Shown piece after piece: positions 14,055 to 22,492 of a DNA stretch of 25,947 nucleotides. Each line of letters opens with the position of its first letter. Positions within the stretch are counted from its first letter, which is position 1. This stretch comes from Bacteroidales bacterium (GTDB taxonomy: Bacteria; Bacteroidota; Bacteroidia; Bacteroidales; UBA1715): positions 1 through 25,947 of the forward strand of contig JAFZTG010000046.1 of assembly GCA_017618935.1 (NCBI GenBank). Direction: 5' to 3'. Both the position numbers and the translations under genes were made by a program. Under the pieces are notes generated by a model, which made no database searches, was not told the origin of the DNA, and worked only from the letters and a program-made list of their open reading frames with translations.

Positions 14055-15306
14055 ACGGAATCGTGTAACAGAACCCCCATTCAAATCCGACGGAACTCAA
14101 CAATCCTTGCATATTCGCTTTGGAATGTTTTAGAATTGAAGGTGTGATTGTGTAAAACGGATGTAATGTTATAGAATATTGTTTTTCTATTGAATACAAA
14201 ATATCGCACGAAAGCGAGACCGAATAGGTGAATCGTTTTACGATGTCGGTCAAGGGTTGCGTGTTTGTCATTGCCTCGTTGACGATTTCGCCACTACAAT
14301 GTACCAATAATAATGCGTTGCACGAAAGTTTCGGCTCAATGGCGAACGTGTTCGATAAATTATAATGAAAACCTAATCCGATAGGAATGGTGATGTATTG
14401 CCATGTAAGCGATGAGATTTTACTGGTTTGTTGCTCAATTTTCTTGGGATTTTCGCGAAGCGTGTATGTATAAGTCGAGTCGAGGACGGTGACGGCAACC
14501 GAATCCCCTTTTTCGTTGAACTTGTGATAGGTGAAAACCTCGGAGTATTGCCAATACCAGAGCGTGTCGGTGTATTTTATGGAAGGGTCGTCGATGTAAG
14601 ATTTGGTATAAAATGAGTTTTCCACGCGATAGTCTCTGAATCCGACGCCAGAACTGAGCAAAAGATTGTTTCGCTTATAGTTTACGTCTAATTGTATATT
14701 GAATCCAACGGCGTTGTTATTGATTTTACGTAATTTTTCGGTGTAGTTGTTGTTTTTAAAAAAGTGAGCGGAATTAACCTGAATACCTGTTCGTCCTGAA
14801 TACGAAAGACATTTTTTCTCGGTGTGCATAAAATTCGTCTCATACCGCTTCAGTATTATCGTCTCAATATGCTGTAACGTGTCGATGACTCTCACGTTTT
14901 CATAAATAGTGTCCACTACTTTGATATGCTCATACACGGGAATTGTGTCATACACGGTTATAGCCCGTTCTTGCTTCGGTTGCGTTTTTTTGATGGTGGG
15001 AATAGCCGTCTTTTTCTCGGTAATGATAATCTGATTCCCCTGAACAGTGAATGTGTATGATTCTCCCAAAATCGTTGCGATGCACGTGTTTATAGGCATT
15101 TCGGAAAAAGATACCGAAATGTTTTGTCTTGATTTAAAAATGTCGCTGTTGTACGAAAAACGATAATGAGAAATTTGTTCAATATCTTGTAAAATCTGTT
15201 CGACCGACTTGTTGGTGGCAGAATAGGTGATAGTATTATTTTGCGCAACCGAAACGATTGAACAAAAGAGAGCAATCAAAACTATGACTATTTTTTTTGT
15301 CACCAT
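14041..15306 (-). CDS. STN-domain outer-membrane protein (putative beta-barrel)
   Basis: The 421-residue protein begins with a signal peptide (1-22, ending SVAQ). Residues of about 25-95 form an STN domain (secretin/TonB short N-terminal domain), with the pattern SVEQILQDIEQIS and SYNSDIF typical of SusC and FecR-associated proteins. A linker rich in DTI/VIDT motifs follows (about 118-150). The C-terminal ~250 residues alternate polar and hydrophobic residues and contain repeated aromatic-ended strands, as in small outer-membrane barrels. A SusC-like full-length receptor would be over 900 residues, so this is not one. It may be a barrel partner that displays or exports the RCC1 protein encoded just downstream, which is inference. 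Confidence 0.75.
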   Translation of the reverse strand: MVTKKIVIVLIALFCSIVSVAQNNTITYSATNKSVEQILQDIEQISHYRFSYNSDIFKSRQNISVSFSEMPINTCIATILGESYTFTVQGNQIIITEKKTAIPTIKKTQPKQERAITVYDTIPVYEHIKVVDTIYENVRVIDTLQHIETIILKRYETNFMHTEKKCLSYSGRTGIQVNSAHFFKNNNYTEKLRKINNNAVGFNIQLDVNYKRNNLLLSSGVGFRDYRVENSFYTKSYIDDPSIKYTDTLWYWQYSEVFTYHKFNEKGDSVAVTVLDSTYTYTLRENPKKIEQQTSKISSLTWQYITIPIGLGFHYNLSNTFAIEPKLSCNALLLVHCSGEIVNEAMTNTQPLTDIVKRFTYSVSLSCDILYSIEKQYSITLHPFYTITPSILKHSKANMQGLLSSVGFEWGFCYTIPYALF

Positions 15307-15377
15307 TCTTTAAAAAAAGTGGGACAATGTACAAAAAAAATAGAAAAACCAAAGAGATTGAGATACATTGGTCACGG

Positions 15378-15558
15378 TTCTTTCATTTAAAGATTCCTCA
15401 TTCCGCTTCGCTCCATTCGGAAAGACACCCGTTGGGTTAATTTGGCGGGCAGACATGTAACATTGTTTTCTCCGTTAATTCGACTGCCCGCCATTATCAT
15501 CCTCAAAAGCCGTCTTTTCGAGCGATAGCGAGAAATCTCAAAATGTTAAATGAAAGAA
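15378..15558. repeat. 181-bp inverted-repeat element, MITE-like
   Basis: The ends are perfect 13-bp inverted repeats: TTCTTTCATTTAA (15378-15390) and TTAAATGAAAGAA (15546-15558). Inner arms pair in the same order: AGATT (15391) with AATCT (15534), CGCTTCGCTC with GAGCGATAGCG (one bulge), CGGAAAGAC (15418) with GTCTTTTCG (15512), and TGGCGGGCAG (15443-15452) with CTGCCCGCCA (15484-15493). The whole element can fold into one interrupted hairpin. No target-site duplication is evident. Confidence 0.7.
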
Positions 15559-15616
15559 GCATGGAATAAATCTAAGTAAAAAGCGTCAGCCCATACGCTT
15601 TTCTCACAATTTTTCT

Positions 15617-15624
15617 TACTTTTG
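15617..15624 (+). promoter_or_regulatory. Bacteroidetes -7 element of hisC
   Basis: TACTTTTG matches TAnnTTTG and lies 44 bp before the hisC ATG. No good -33 TTTG is placed at the usual distance. Confidence 0.5.
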
Positions 15625-15668
15625 ACACGGACGGCAAAAGCATTGTCCTAAAATGAAAATATAAACTT

Positions 15669-16736
15669 ATGGCAGATTCTAATTTTGTGCTTTCCGACTT
15701 GCTTCGGAGCAACATTCGAAATATTACTCCGTATTCAACGGCACGCGATGAATATCAAGGAGTTGCGTTGGTAAACCTTGATGCAAACGAGAACTCGTTC
15801 GGTTCGGTGGGTAATGGAAATTATAACCGTTATCCTGACCCGTATCAGTTTGAATTAAAACAAGTTGTGTCAAAAATCAAAAACATTCCAGTTGATCAGA
15901 TCTTTCTTGGTGGTAGCGGTAGCGATGAAGGAATAGGCCTGCTTTACACGGCATTCTGCGAACCAGGCATCGACAATGCGATAGTGTGTCCTCCAACCTA
16001 CGGTATGTATGGCGTTTCGGCTGAAATTCACAACACACCATGTAAGGAAGTTCCACTTACAGCTGATTTTCAGTTGCAAGCCGACAAGGTGATTGCCGCA
16101 ATGGACAACCACACGAAGCTTACGTGGATTTGTTCTCCAAACAATCCCTCGGGAAATTCCTACGAACGCGAAGCGATCCGCAAGGTGATTGAGGCTACAA
16201 AAGGTATTGTGGTGATTGACGAGGCATATATTGATTTCAGTAGTGAAAAATCTTGGAAAGAAGAACTTCCAAACTATCCGAACTTAGTTGTGTTGCAGAC
16301 CTTTTCAAAGGCATGGGGACTTGCAAACTGTCGTTTGGGAATGATGTTCGCATCAAAGGAAATCATTGCCGTTATTAATAAAATCAAATTGCCGTACAAT
16401 ATGAACGGCATGACGCAAAAGTACGCATGCGAAATCTTGTCGAAATATGCGTCGCAAAAAGACGATTATGTAAAGGAAATTCTTGCAGAACGAGAAAAAC
16501 TGATTCCTGCTTTGCAAACAATCCCGTCGGTAAAAAAAGTTTTTCCAAGCGATGCAAATTTCTTGTTGGTGAAAATTGACAATGCTCACGAGGTATATAA
16601 CTATTTGGTAAAAGAAGGCATCATTGTCCGTGACCGTACAAAAGTGGCTCTTTGCGAAGATTGTCTGCGAATTACGGTAGGAACGACAAAAGAAAACGAG
16701 TTGTTGATAAAGAAATTGAACGAGTTGTGTAAATAA
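15669..16736 (+). CDS. hisC: Histidinol-phosphate aminotransferase
   Basis: The 355-residue protein is a fold-type I PLP aminotransferase of the HisC group, converting imidazole acetol phosphate to histidinol phosphate with glutamate as amino donor. Visible motifs are DANENSFGS (38-46), SPNNPSG (156-162), the PLP-binding VVIDEAYIDF (D184, Y187), the Schiff-base lysine in TFSKAWGLAN (K214), and R222 nearby. Length is typical for HisC. No other his genes are adjacent, so it is a detached copy; a related specificity (aromatic or cobalamin-pathway CobD-like) cannot be fully excluded. It has its own -7 element. thrC follows after about 110 bp with its own promoter. Confidence 0.9.
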   Translation: MADSNFVLSDLLRSNIRNITPYSTARDEYQGVALVNLDANENSFGSVGNGNYNRYPDPYQFELKQVVSKIKNIPVDQIFLGGSGSDEGIGLLYTAFCEPGIDNAIVCPPTYGMYGVSAEIHNTPCKEVPLTADFQLQADKVIAAMDNHTKLTWICSPNNPSGNSYEREAIRKVIEATKGIVVIDEAYIDFSSEKSWKEELPNYPNLVVLQTFSKAWGLANCRLGMMFASKEIIAVINKIKLPYNMNGMTQKYACEILSKYASQKDDYVKEILAEREKLIPALQTIPSVKKVFPSDANFLLVKIDNAHEVYNYLVKEGIIVRDRTKVALCEDCLRITVGTTKENELLIKKLNELCK

Positions 16737-16801
16737 TTATGTTCATAGTATTACTCTTCAATCTTCACGGTTTCGAGCCGATAAAATTTGTCCGCCTCGT
16801 G

Positions 16802-16831
16802 TTGTAGCAATTTCAAATTCGTGTATTTTTG
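16802..16831 (+). promoter_or_regulatory. Promoter of thrC
   Basis: TATTTTTG (16824-16831) is an exact -7 match, with a partial -33 TTG (16802-16804) 19 bp upstream. It lies 15 bp before the ATG at 16847 and overlaps the earlier possible start at 16829, which argues against that start. Confidence 0.55.
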
Positions 16832-16846
16832 CAAAAAATAAAGACA

Positions 16847-18223
16847 ATGGCAATCAAATATTTCTCAACAAATCATACTGCTGCCGAAGTAACGTTCGGT
16901 GAAGCATTGTTACAAGGATTGGCACCTGACAAAGGATTATATATGCCGAACGCAATTCCTACGTTCACAAAAGACGAGTTGAATGCGTTAAAGGGAAAAC
17001 AATATTACGAAATTGCGGCAACTGTATTTTCTAAGTTTTTGGGTGACGAGGTTTCTTTCGAAGATTTGTTGGCAATGACTAAGGACGCTTACAATTTCGA
17101 CGTTCCTTTGGAAAAAGTGATTGACAGAAAATATGTGATGCGTCTTGACCAAGGTCCTACGGCTTCGTTCAAGGATTTTGCAGGTCGTATGATGGGGCGC
17201 ATGATGCAATATTTCTTGAAGCGTCAGAATGTTAACAAACTGATTTTGACTGCCACTTCAGGCGATACGGGAAGTGCCATGGCACATGCATTTTATGGTT
17301 TGAATAACATTCAAATTGCAGTGCTGTTCCCCGAAAAAGAGGTGAGCGACCGTCAACGCAAGCAAATGACCACATTGCAGAAAAATGTGCAGATTATTGC
17401 CATCGATGGAAAATTCGACGATGCTCAGGCTATGGTGAAACAAGCATTTTCTGACCCGGAATTGACTTCGTTGAATTTCACAAGTGCCAATTCTATCAAT
17501 ATTGGTCGTTTGATTCCTCAAATAGTATATTACATTTATTCATACACGCAGTTGCGCAAACAAGATTCCGACGAGTTAGAAAACGTTGTGTTCTGTATTC
17601 CGTCGGGAAATTTTGGCGATATGATGGGTTGCGTTTTGGCAATGAAGATGGGCTTGCCCGTGTCGAAAATTCTTGTCGCAACCAATGAAAACGACGAGTT
17701 TTCAAAATTGATGAAGACGCACAAATACAATAAGATTGAGCCATCTAAAAATTGTCTGTCAAGTGCTATGAATGTCGGTCATCCAAGCAATTTGGCTCGT
17801 TTGATTGAATTGTATGGCGGAAATATGGACGAAAAGGGCAATGTGCTAAAAGAACCAGATTTTGCTGCTATGGACAAAATCTTTGTGGCACAAAGTGTTA
17901 CCGATGCCGAGACACGTGAGACAATCAAACTTGCGTGGGACAAATATCATGTTATGTTGGAACCTCACGGTGCAGTTGGATGGAAGTGTGTGGAAGATTT
18001 CGTCGCTCAAAATGCAGTTGCCGAGAATCAACTTCTCATTTCCTTGGAAACGGCTCATCCTGCAAAATTCCCGAATGCCATAATTGATGCAATCGGTGTT
18101 GATCCTGAACTTCCTGCAAGTTTGCGTGATTTGGAAGGCAAAGCGGAAAATTTCGACAAGATACCAGGAAATTATGCTGCTTTTAAGGAATATTTAGACA
18201 AGCGCTACGGATGGAGAAAATAA
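16847..18223 (+). CDS. thrC: Threonine synthase
   Basis: The 458-residue enzyme converts O-phosphohomoserine to threonine with PLP. The N-terminus has the ThrC pattern (YFSTNH, then GLAPDKGLYMP at 24-34), the PLP lysine lies in GPTASFKDFAGR (K109), and the phosphate-binding ATSGDTGSA motif follows about 35 residues later. Length and layout match the bacterial long-form threonine synthase. The start at 16847 was chosen because the upstream TTTG promoter element overlaps the alternative. The last 13 bp overlap ruvC, so ruvC is co-transcribed with it. No homoserine kinase or dehydrogenase gene is in the window. Confidence 0.95.
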   Translation: MAIKYFSTNHTAAEVTFGEALLQGLAPDKGLYMPNAIPTFTKDELNALKGKQYYEIAATVFSKFLGDEVSFEDLLAMTKDAYNFDVPLEKVIDRKYVMRLDQGPTASFKDFAGRMMGRMMQYFLKRQNVNKLILTATSGDTGSAMAHAFYGLNNIQIAVLFPEKEVSDRQRKQMTTLQKNVQIIAIDGKFDDAQAMVKQAFSDPELTSLNFTSANSINIGRLIPQIVYYIYSYTQLRKQDSDELENVVFCIPSGNFGDMMGCVLAMKMGLPVSKILVATNENDEFSKLMKTHKYNKIEPSKNCLSSAMNVGHPSNLARLIELYGGNMDEKGNVLKEPDFAAMDKIFVAQSVTDAETRETIKLAWDKYHVMLEPHGAVGWKCVEDFVAQNAVAENQLLISLETAHPAKFPNAIIDAIGVDPELPASLRDLEGKAENFDKIPGNYAAFKEYLDKRYGWRK

Positions 18224-18813
18224 TTCTTGGCATAGATCCAGGAACGAACGTGATGGGTTTTGGCTTGATTCGGGCCGAAAACAAGGTGTTGTCCGTTTTG
18301 GAAATTGGCGTCATTGAATTGCAGAAAATCAAGGATCCGTATTTGAAACTCCGAAAAATCTATACTTCGCTTACCGAGATTGTGGAGAAATATGCACCCG
18401 ACGAAATGGCGTTGGAGGCCCCCTTTTATGGAAAAAATGTGCAGTCAATGCTGAAATTGGGACGGGCGCAGGGCGTTGCCATGTCGGTTGGATTGAGCAG
18501 AGACATAGTGATTCACGAATATGCCCCGAGAAAAATCAAGATGGCGATTACTGGTACGGGTGCTGCTGCAAAAGAACAGGTCGCGGCTGTATTGTCAAAA
18601 ATGCTTCGTTACGAAAACAATCAGAAATATTTGGACGCCACCGACGCACTTGCCGTTGCTGTTTGTCATTATTACAACACGCTCAAACCCGAAATACCAC
18701 ATTCCGCAAGTAAGTCAAAAATAGTGTCGAAACCCAAGAAGTCCGCCTCGTCGTGGGCGCAGTTCATCGCTCAGAATGCCGATAGGGTAGTGAATGTGAA
18801 CAAAAAGAAATAA
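18211..18813 (+). CDS. ruvC: Crossover junction endodeoxyribonuclease RuvC
   Basis: The 200-residue protein is the Holliday-junction resolvase, which nicks crossed strands in concert with RuvAB. The four catalytic acids are visible: D9 in GIDPGT, E69 in LEAPF, and D142/D145 in LDATDALAVAVCH. The FYGKNVQSMLKLGRAQG segment is also typical. A basic, lysine-rich C-terminal tail of about 35 residues extends beyond the usual core. The ATG lies inside the end of thrC (13-bp overlap). ruvA and ruvB are not nearby. Confidence 0.95.
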   Translation: MEKIILGIDPGTNVMGFGLIRAENKVLSVLEIGVIELQKIKDPYLKLRKIYTSLTEIVEKYAPDEMALEAPFYGKNVQSMLKLGRAQGVAMSVGLSRDIVIHEYAPRKIKMAITGTGAAAKEQVAAVLSKMLRYENNQKYLDATDALAVAVCHYYNTLKPEIPHSASKSKIVSKPKKSASSWAQFIAQNADRVVNVNKKK

Positions 18814-18880
18814 TGTTGCATTGTTCACAACTATTTGAAAAGTCGCGAGATATAAAAATCAATTTTAGAGGAGGGTTTTA

Positions 18881-18895
18881 TACCTTTGCAAAGGT
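18881..18895 (+). promoter_or_regulatory. DUF4271 promoter -7 with overlapping palindrome
   Basis: TACCTTTG (18881-18888) is an exact -7 match. It overlaps ACCTTTGCAAAGGT (18882-18895), a perfect 14-bp palindrome, so a dimeric regulator could block the promoter there. The palindrome may also be chance extension of the common TTTGCA context. Confidence 0.5.
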
Positions 18896-18911
18896 TAAAA
18901 AATAGATTGTC

Positions 18912-19952
18912 TTGCCTAATACAACAAATACTTCGGGTGTAGCTTCTGTGAGTGATTCAACGAACAACACGTTGGGTGTTATTTCGTTGCAAAGCACCGT
19001 TGATACGGCTACGCTCATTGAGTTCCCATTGCAAAAAGGATATTCCGTTTTGGAAATTACTCCAGCCGATTTGGGCGACACGACGTATGTGGCAGATTCT
19101 GCAAAAATTACTTCGGTTGACACAAGTAATACGGTTCCCACGGTTGAATCGCCAGTGAAATCGGTTGATACTGTCGTTGCTCCTGTGCAGGAAACCGTAG
19201 ATTCGGTGTCTTCCAAAACGAGTTTTACCGAATTTGACGAAAAAGTATTTCGGATTAATTACGTGAAATTGGGCGAGATAGACAATGGCTGGATGTTTTG
19301 GGCATTGTTGTTCAGTTTCATCACATATAGTATCACGAGAATTATTTTCCCGAACAGAACGGCATCGTTGTTTAAGAACGTTTTCAATTACAATTTTGCC
19401 CAGAAGGAATTTCATAAATCGGGCGAGCATACGCAGTTGGTGACGTTTATCAGTCAGTGTTTGTTTTCGTTTGTTGCGGGAATGTTCGTCTTTTTCGCAC
19501 TCAAACATAATTTTGACTGGCAGTTGAGCGATATTCAGGAATTGACGAGAGTAGGCATGCTCTCAATTGCCATTTTGGTATTGTATTTCTTGAAGAAAAT
19601 GCTCTATCTGCTTGTGGCTGATATATTTGCACGACGAGAATATGCAAGTGAATGTATATTCAACGTGTATCTGATTAATAGGGCATTGGGAATTTGTCTA
19701 TTCCCGATTGTTGTTGCTTTGGCTTTTGTGAAACCAACGGTCATATCTACCGAAACGCTTCTTGTTATTGGCTATTTGGTGATAGGATTTTTCTACGTTT
19801 ATCGAATTTTTAGAGAATTTCAGGTAAGTGTAAAGAACCATGTGTCGTTGATTTACATTTTTTTGTATTTTTGCACGCTCGAAATTTTACCGATCATGGT
19901 GTTGGTAAAAATTATCGTTAGCCTCGTTTTTGTTGAATTTAGAATTGTATGA
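18912..19952 (+). CDS. DUF4271 membrane protein
   Basis: The 346-residue protein has a soluble, Ser/Thr/Val-rich N-terminal half (about 1-120) and a membrane half with about six helices near 127-146, 178-197, 214-236, 253-272, 283-300 and 311-343. The membrane half fits DUF4271, which in Bacteroidota often lies just before hemD, as here. Its function is not known. No ATG is available near the start; the frame opens at TTG 18912, 23 bp after the -7 motif, and this start is uncertain. The stop overlaps the hemD ATG by 4 bp (ATGA). The low-complexity N-terminal half looks poorly conserved. Confidence 0.78.
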   Translation: MPNTTNTSGVASVSDSTNNTLGVISLQSTVDTATLIEFPLQKGYSVLEITPADLGDTTYVADSAKITSVDTSNTVPTVESPVKSVDTVVAPVQETVDSVSSKTSFTEFDEKVFRINYVKLGEIDNGWMFWALLFSFITYSITRIIFPNRTASLFKNVFNYNFAQKEFHKSGEHTQLVTFISQCLFSFVAGMFVFFALKHNFDWQLSDIQELTRVGMLSIAILVLYFLKKMLYLLVADIFARREYASECIFNVYLINRALGICLFPIVVALAFVKPTVISTETLLVIGYLVIGFFYVYRIFREFQVSVKNHVSLIYIFLYFCTLEILPIMVLVKIIVSLVFVEFRIV

Positions 19953-20689
19953 AAATAAAAAGAATATTGGTTTCTCAACCAAAACCCGAAACAGAACGTT
20001 CTCCGTATTTGGATTTTGCAAAAAAATACAATATCCAAATTGATTTTCGTCCTTTTATTCACGTTGAAGGTATTTCAGCAAGGGAGTTTCGTGAACAAAA
20101 GATTTCGATTTTAGACCATACGGCAATTATGTTCACTAGTCGTACGGCAATTGACCATTTCTTTCACATGTGCGACGAACTTCGTGTGGTTATGCCTGCA
20201 ACGATGAAGTATCTTTGTATTTCGGAGTCGGCAGCGTTCTATCTGCAAAAATATGTGTAGTACAGAAAACGGAAGATTATTGCTGCCAATGGTAAATTTG
20301 ACGATTTAGTCGAAATATCAAAAAAATATATTAACGAAAAGATTCTTGTTCCGTTGTCGGATATTCACAAACAAGAGATTCCTGAAAAATTGACGGCGGC
20401 AAAGTTCAACTATACCAATGCGATTTTTTATAGAACTGTCAGCAGCGATTTGTCGGATGTGAATATTAAGGACTTTGACATTTTGGTGTTTTTCAGTCCG
20501 GCAGGTATTGCCTCGTTGAAAAAGAATTTTCCGGATTTCAAACAAGATGAGACGTACATTGGAGCTTTTGGCTCTACAACGGGAAAGGCGGTGCTTGACG
20601 CAGGTCTTCGTCTCGACATTCCCGCACCAACAATGAAATGTACATCGATGACTCAGGCATTGGAGGAATTTGTTAAGAAGTTAAAATAA
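19949..20689 (+). pseudogene. hemD: Uroporphyrinogen-III synthase, interrupted by an amber codon
   Basis: A single frame of 247 codons including the stop runs from ATG 19949 to TAA at 20687-20689, broken only by TAG at 20258-20260 (codon 104). The sequence on both sides is one protein: AFYLQKYV before the stop, YRKRKIIAANGKF directly after in the same frame, and later SPAGIASL and GAFGSTTGKAVLDAGL, typical of HemD. HemD closes the tetrapyrrole ring in heme synthesis. The stop may be a real nonsense mutation, a base error, or suppressed. TAG is used as a normal stop elsewhere in the window, so recoding is not general. The DUF4271-hemD-rnpA order supports the call. Confidence 0.85.
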
Positions 20690-20691
20690 TC

Positions 20692-21057
20692 GTGGGTTTT
20701 CTTCACGAACATAAAATTTCGCTTGAAAAGGATTTTCAAGCATTGTTACAAGGGGGTAAGACAGTGACGATTTACCCCCTTAGATTTTTATTTCTGTCGG
20801 AAGTGGCAGAAAAATCTTCGTTCCAAGTTGCCATAAGCGTTTCTAAAAAGAAATTTCACAACGCTGTTGATAGGAATACCATAAAAAGAAGAATTCGAGA
20901 GGCAGTACGACATACGTTTGTGGAAGAACATTTTGCTGGAATTGCATGCAAATTGTTGATTGTCTATTGCGACAAGGTCATCGTTTCGCAACAAGAAATT
21001 GAAATGGCAGTGGCAAAGGGACTCTCAAAACTTGTGGGAAATGGGAAAAATAGTTAG
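20692..21057 (+). CDS. rnpA: Ribonuclease P protein component
   Basis: The 121-residue basic protein assists the RNase P RNA in maturing tRNA 5' ends. It has the family's RNR motif, [13 protein letters not shown] at 61-73, preceded by [12 protein letters not shown]. The start is GTG 20692, 2 bp after the hemD stop; no closer ATG fits. Length is typical. The last 17 bp overlap yidD, as often seen for this pair. There is no rpmH upstream, which differs from the classical rpmH-rnpA layout but fits the Bacteroidota hemD-rnpA arrangement. Confidence 0.93.
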   Translation: MGFLHEHKISLEKDFQALLQGGKTVTIYPLRFLFLSEVAEKSSFQVAISVSKKKFHNAVDRNTIKRRIREAVRHTFVEEHFAGIACKLLIVYCDKVIVSQQEIEMAVAKGLSKLVGNGKNS

Positions 21058-21262
21058 AAAGATATTCATTTTCCCGATTCGCTTGTATCAATGGTGCATC
21101 TCGCCGTTGTTGCCAAATGCGTGCCGATACACGCCCACGTGCTCGCAATACGGAGTAGAGGCAATTCAAAAATATGGAATATTCAAAGGCGGCTGGTTGC
21201 TGCTTAAACGCTTGCTCCGCTGCCATCCATGGGGTGGACACGGTTACGATCCTGTACCGTAG
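21041..21262 (+). CDS. yidD: Membrane protein insertion efficiency factor YidD
   Basis: I use ATG 21041 (73 aa), which gives the typical length and an N-terminal amphipathic helix; the earlier in-frame start at 20960 lies inside rnpA. The signatures are [10 protein letters not shown] (28-37) and the C-terminal [14 protein letters not shown]. YidD acts at the inner membrane with the YidC insertase. It overlaps rnpA by 17 bp. Confidence 0.94.
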   Translation: MGKIVRKIFIFPIRLYQWCISPLLPNACRYTPTCSQYGVEAIQKYGIFKGGWLLLKRLLRCHPWGGHGYDPVP

Positions 21263-21308
21263 TGTGAGTCAAAAGACTACTTGACAGACATTTTTTTCAA
21301 AGTTTTTT

Positions 21309-21316
21309 TATATTTG
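21309..21316 (+). promoter_or_regulatory. Bacteroidetes -7 element before the small gene at 21336
   Basis: TATATTTG matches TAnnTTTG exactly, 19 bp before the ATG. This suggests that the small gene and the PARG-like gene form their own transcription unit, separate from yidD. Confidence 0.5.
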
Positions 21317-21335
21317 TAAATCTAACGTTGTCTAT

Positions 21336-21620
21336 ATGGATTTACAAGAATTTAAAGAAATGGGAAGAATGCATGGCCTTATTCATTTACAGGCGTATAA
21401 CGAGTTGTATGGAGAAGGAAATGTAAAAGTTCTTCTTGAATATGGCGACTTTGATTCGGAAGAAAACAAAGAGAAAGAACATAAAATAGAGGCGGAAGGA
21501 TTTCGATTCATTGAGGAGAATATGTTTGGCACGTTTGGTGAAGATAGACTCACGGGAAAAATAGTTATTTTTTTGAAAAACGGAATTGAAGAGAAACCTG
21601 ATTCTGAAGCAAACAATTAA
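21336..21620 (+). CDS. Unrecognised small acidic protein (94 aa)
   Basis: I do not recognise this family. The protein is acidic, without signal peptide or membrane segment, and reads as a helix-rich first part (EFKEMGRMHGLIHLQAYNELY) followed by a charged stretch and a short beta-like end (TGKIVIFLKNG). It has its own -7 element, and the PARG-like gene starts 27 bp after its stop, so the two are probably co-expressed. A partner or regulator of the macrodomain protein is possible from position only. Confidence 0.65.
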   Translation: MDLQEFKEMGRMHGLIHLQAYNELYGEGNVKVLLEYGDFDSEENKEKEHKIEAEGFRFIEENMFGTFGEDRLTGKIVIFLKNGIEEKPDSEANN

Positions 21621-21647
21621 TATAGAGGTAATTACAAAAAGTTGACA

Positions 21648-22460
21648 ATGAATATTTGGACAAAACAAGACAATATTGATGTTTTTAATGACACACAAAG
21701 AGCGATTAAAAATCGTAAAATTTTGTCTGATGCTGTAGTTGCTTCCAATGCGGTACAGCAATATCTGATTGGCGATGAGGTTCCTTCATTTGAAAATCGT
21801 TTTGAAACTGACGCACAAATAGTTGTAAGTAAATCGACTTCGTTTGGTGCTGCCGTACAATACGGTGGTGAAATTGCCGTATTGAATTTTGCGTCGGCAA
21901 CCAGTCCCGGAGGTGGAGTAACCCGTGGCTCTTTTGCACAGGAAGAATGTTTGTGCAGATGTTCCACTTTGTATAATAATCTGATTAGCAACGACGCTAT
22001 GCAAAAGTTCTATCTTCCGCATCGTGGAGGTAGTCCATTACACAACGATGATATAATTTATACTCCAGGCGTTATCATTTTCAAAAATGATGATTATGAG
22101 GATAACGGCACGATGAAGAAGGTGAATATAATCACGTGTGCCGCACCGAATCTTCGCGAAAACCCCAAGTATGGGAAATCAGTGACAATTTCACCGAATG
22201 AATTGCTGGAACTGCATAAACGACGTGGCAGAAAGATTCTTGCTACAGCAGCCGCCAATAAAAATGATTTTGTCGTATTAGGTGCTTTCGGGTGTGGTGC
22301 TTTCAGTAATGACCCCAGGATTGTTGCCAAAGCATATAAACAGATTTTACCTGAATTCAAGAATTGTTTCAAGGTAATTGAATTTGCAATCTATTGCAGA
22401 GAATATGAAACAAGCAACTATGACATTTTTAAGGAAACTTTCGATGATGTTTTGAAATAA
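21648..22460 (+). CDS. TIGR02452 / PARG-like macrodomain protein
   Basis: From ATG 21648 the protein has 270 residues; the TTG six bases earlier is less likely. It shows the signature of microbial poly(ADP-ribose) glycohydrolase-like domains: NFASATSPGGG (80-90) followed by QEE (98-100), where the glutamates are catalytic in characterised PARGs. A GAFGCGAFSNDP motif later contributes the phosphate-binding loop. It should remove ADP-ribose from protein or nucleic acid targets; the substrate here is unknown. Its place between yidD and the S41 protease, together with a small unknown gene, looks like an insertion into a housekeeping cluster. No ADP-ribosyltransferase gene is visible in the window. 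Confidence 0.85.
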   Translation: MNIWTKQDNIDVFNDTQRAIKNRKILSDAVVASNAVQQYLIGDEVPSFENRFETDAQIVVSKSTSFGAAVQYGGEIAVLNFASATSPGGGVTRGSFAQEECLCRCSTLYNNLISNDAMQKFYLPHRGGSPLHNDDIIYTPGVIIFKNDDYEDNGTMKKVNIITCAAPNLRENPKYGKSVTISPNELLELHKRRGRKILATAAANKNDFVVLGAFGCGAFSNDPRIVAKAYKQILPEFKNCFKVIEFAIYCREYETSNYDIFKETFDDVLK

Positions 22461-22492
22461 GCATAGAAAGTGGAATAAGAATTAAAGATTCT

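Larger units (their letters stand above)
15307..15668. other. Intergenic region between divergent STN gene and hisC
   Basis: This 362-bp gap separates divergent transcription units. It contains no gene. The main content is the inverted-repeat element at 15378-15558. The hisC -7 motif lies at 15617-15624; no clear promoter for the minus-strand STN gene was found. Confidence 0.6.

Noticed and set aside
20258..20260. General recoding of TAG
   Set aside because: TAG ends the 187-aa, nuclease, rnpA and yidD genes at their expected lengths, so it works as a stop in this genome.
21267..21297. Terminator after yidD
   Set aside because: AGTC-AAAA-GACT is only a 4-bp stem, and the T-run begins about 12 bp after it, too far for a convincing intrinsic terminator.
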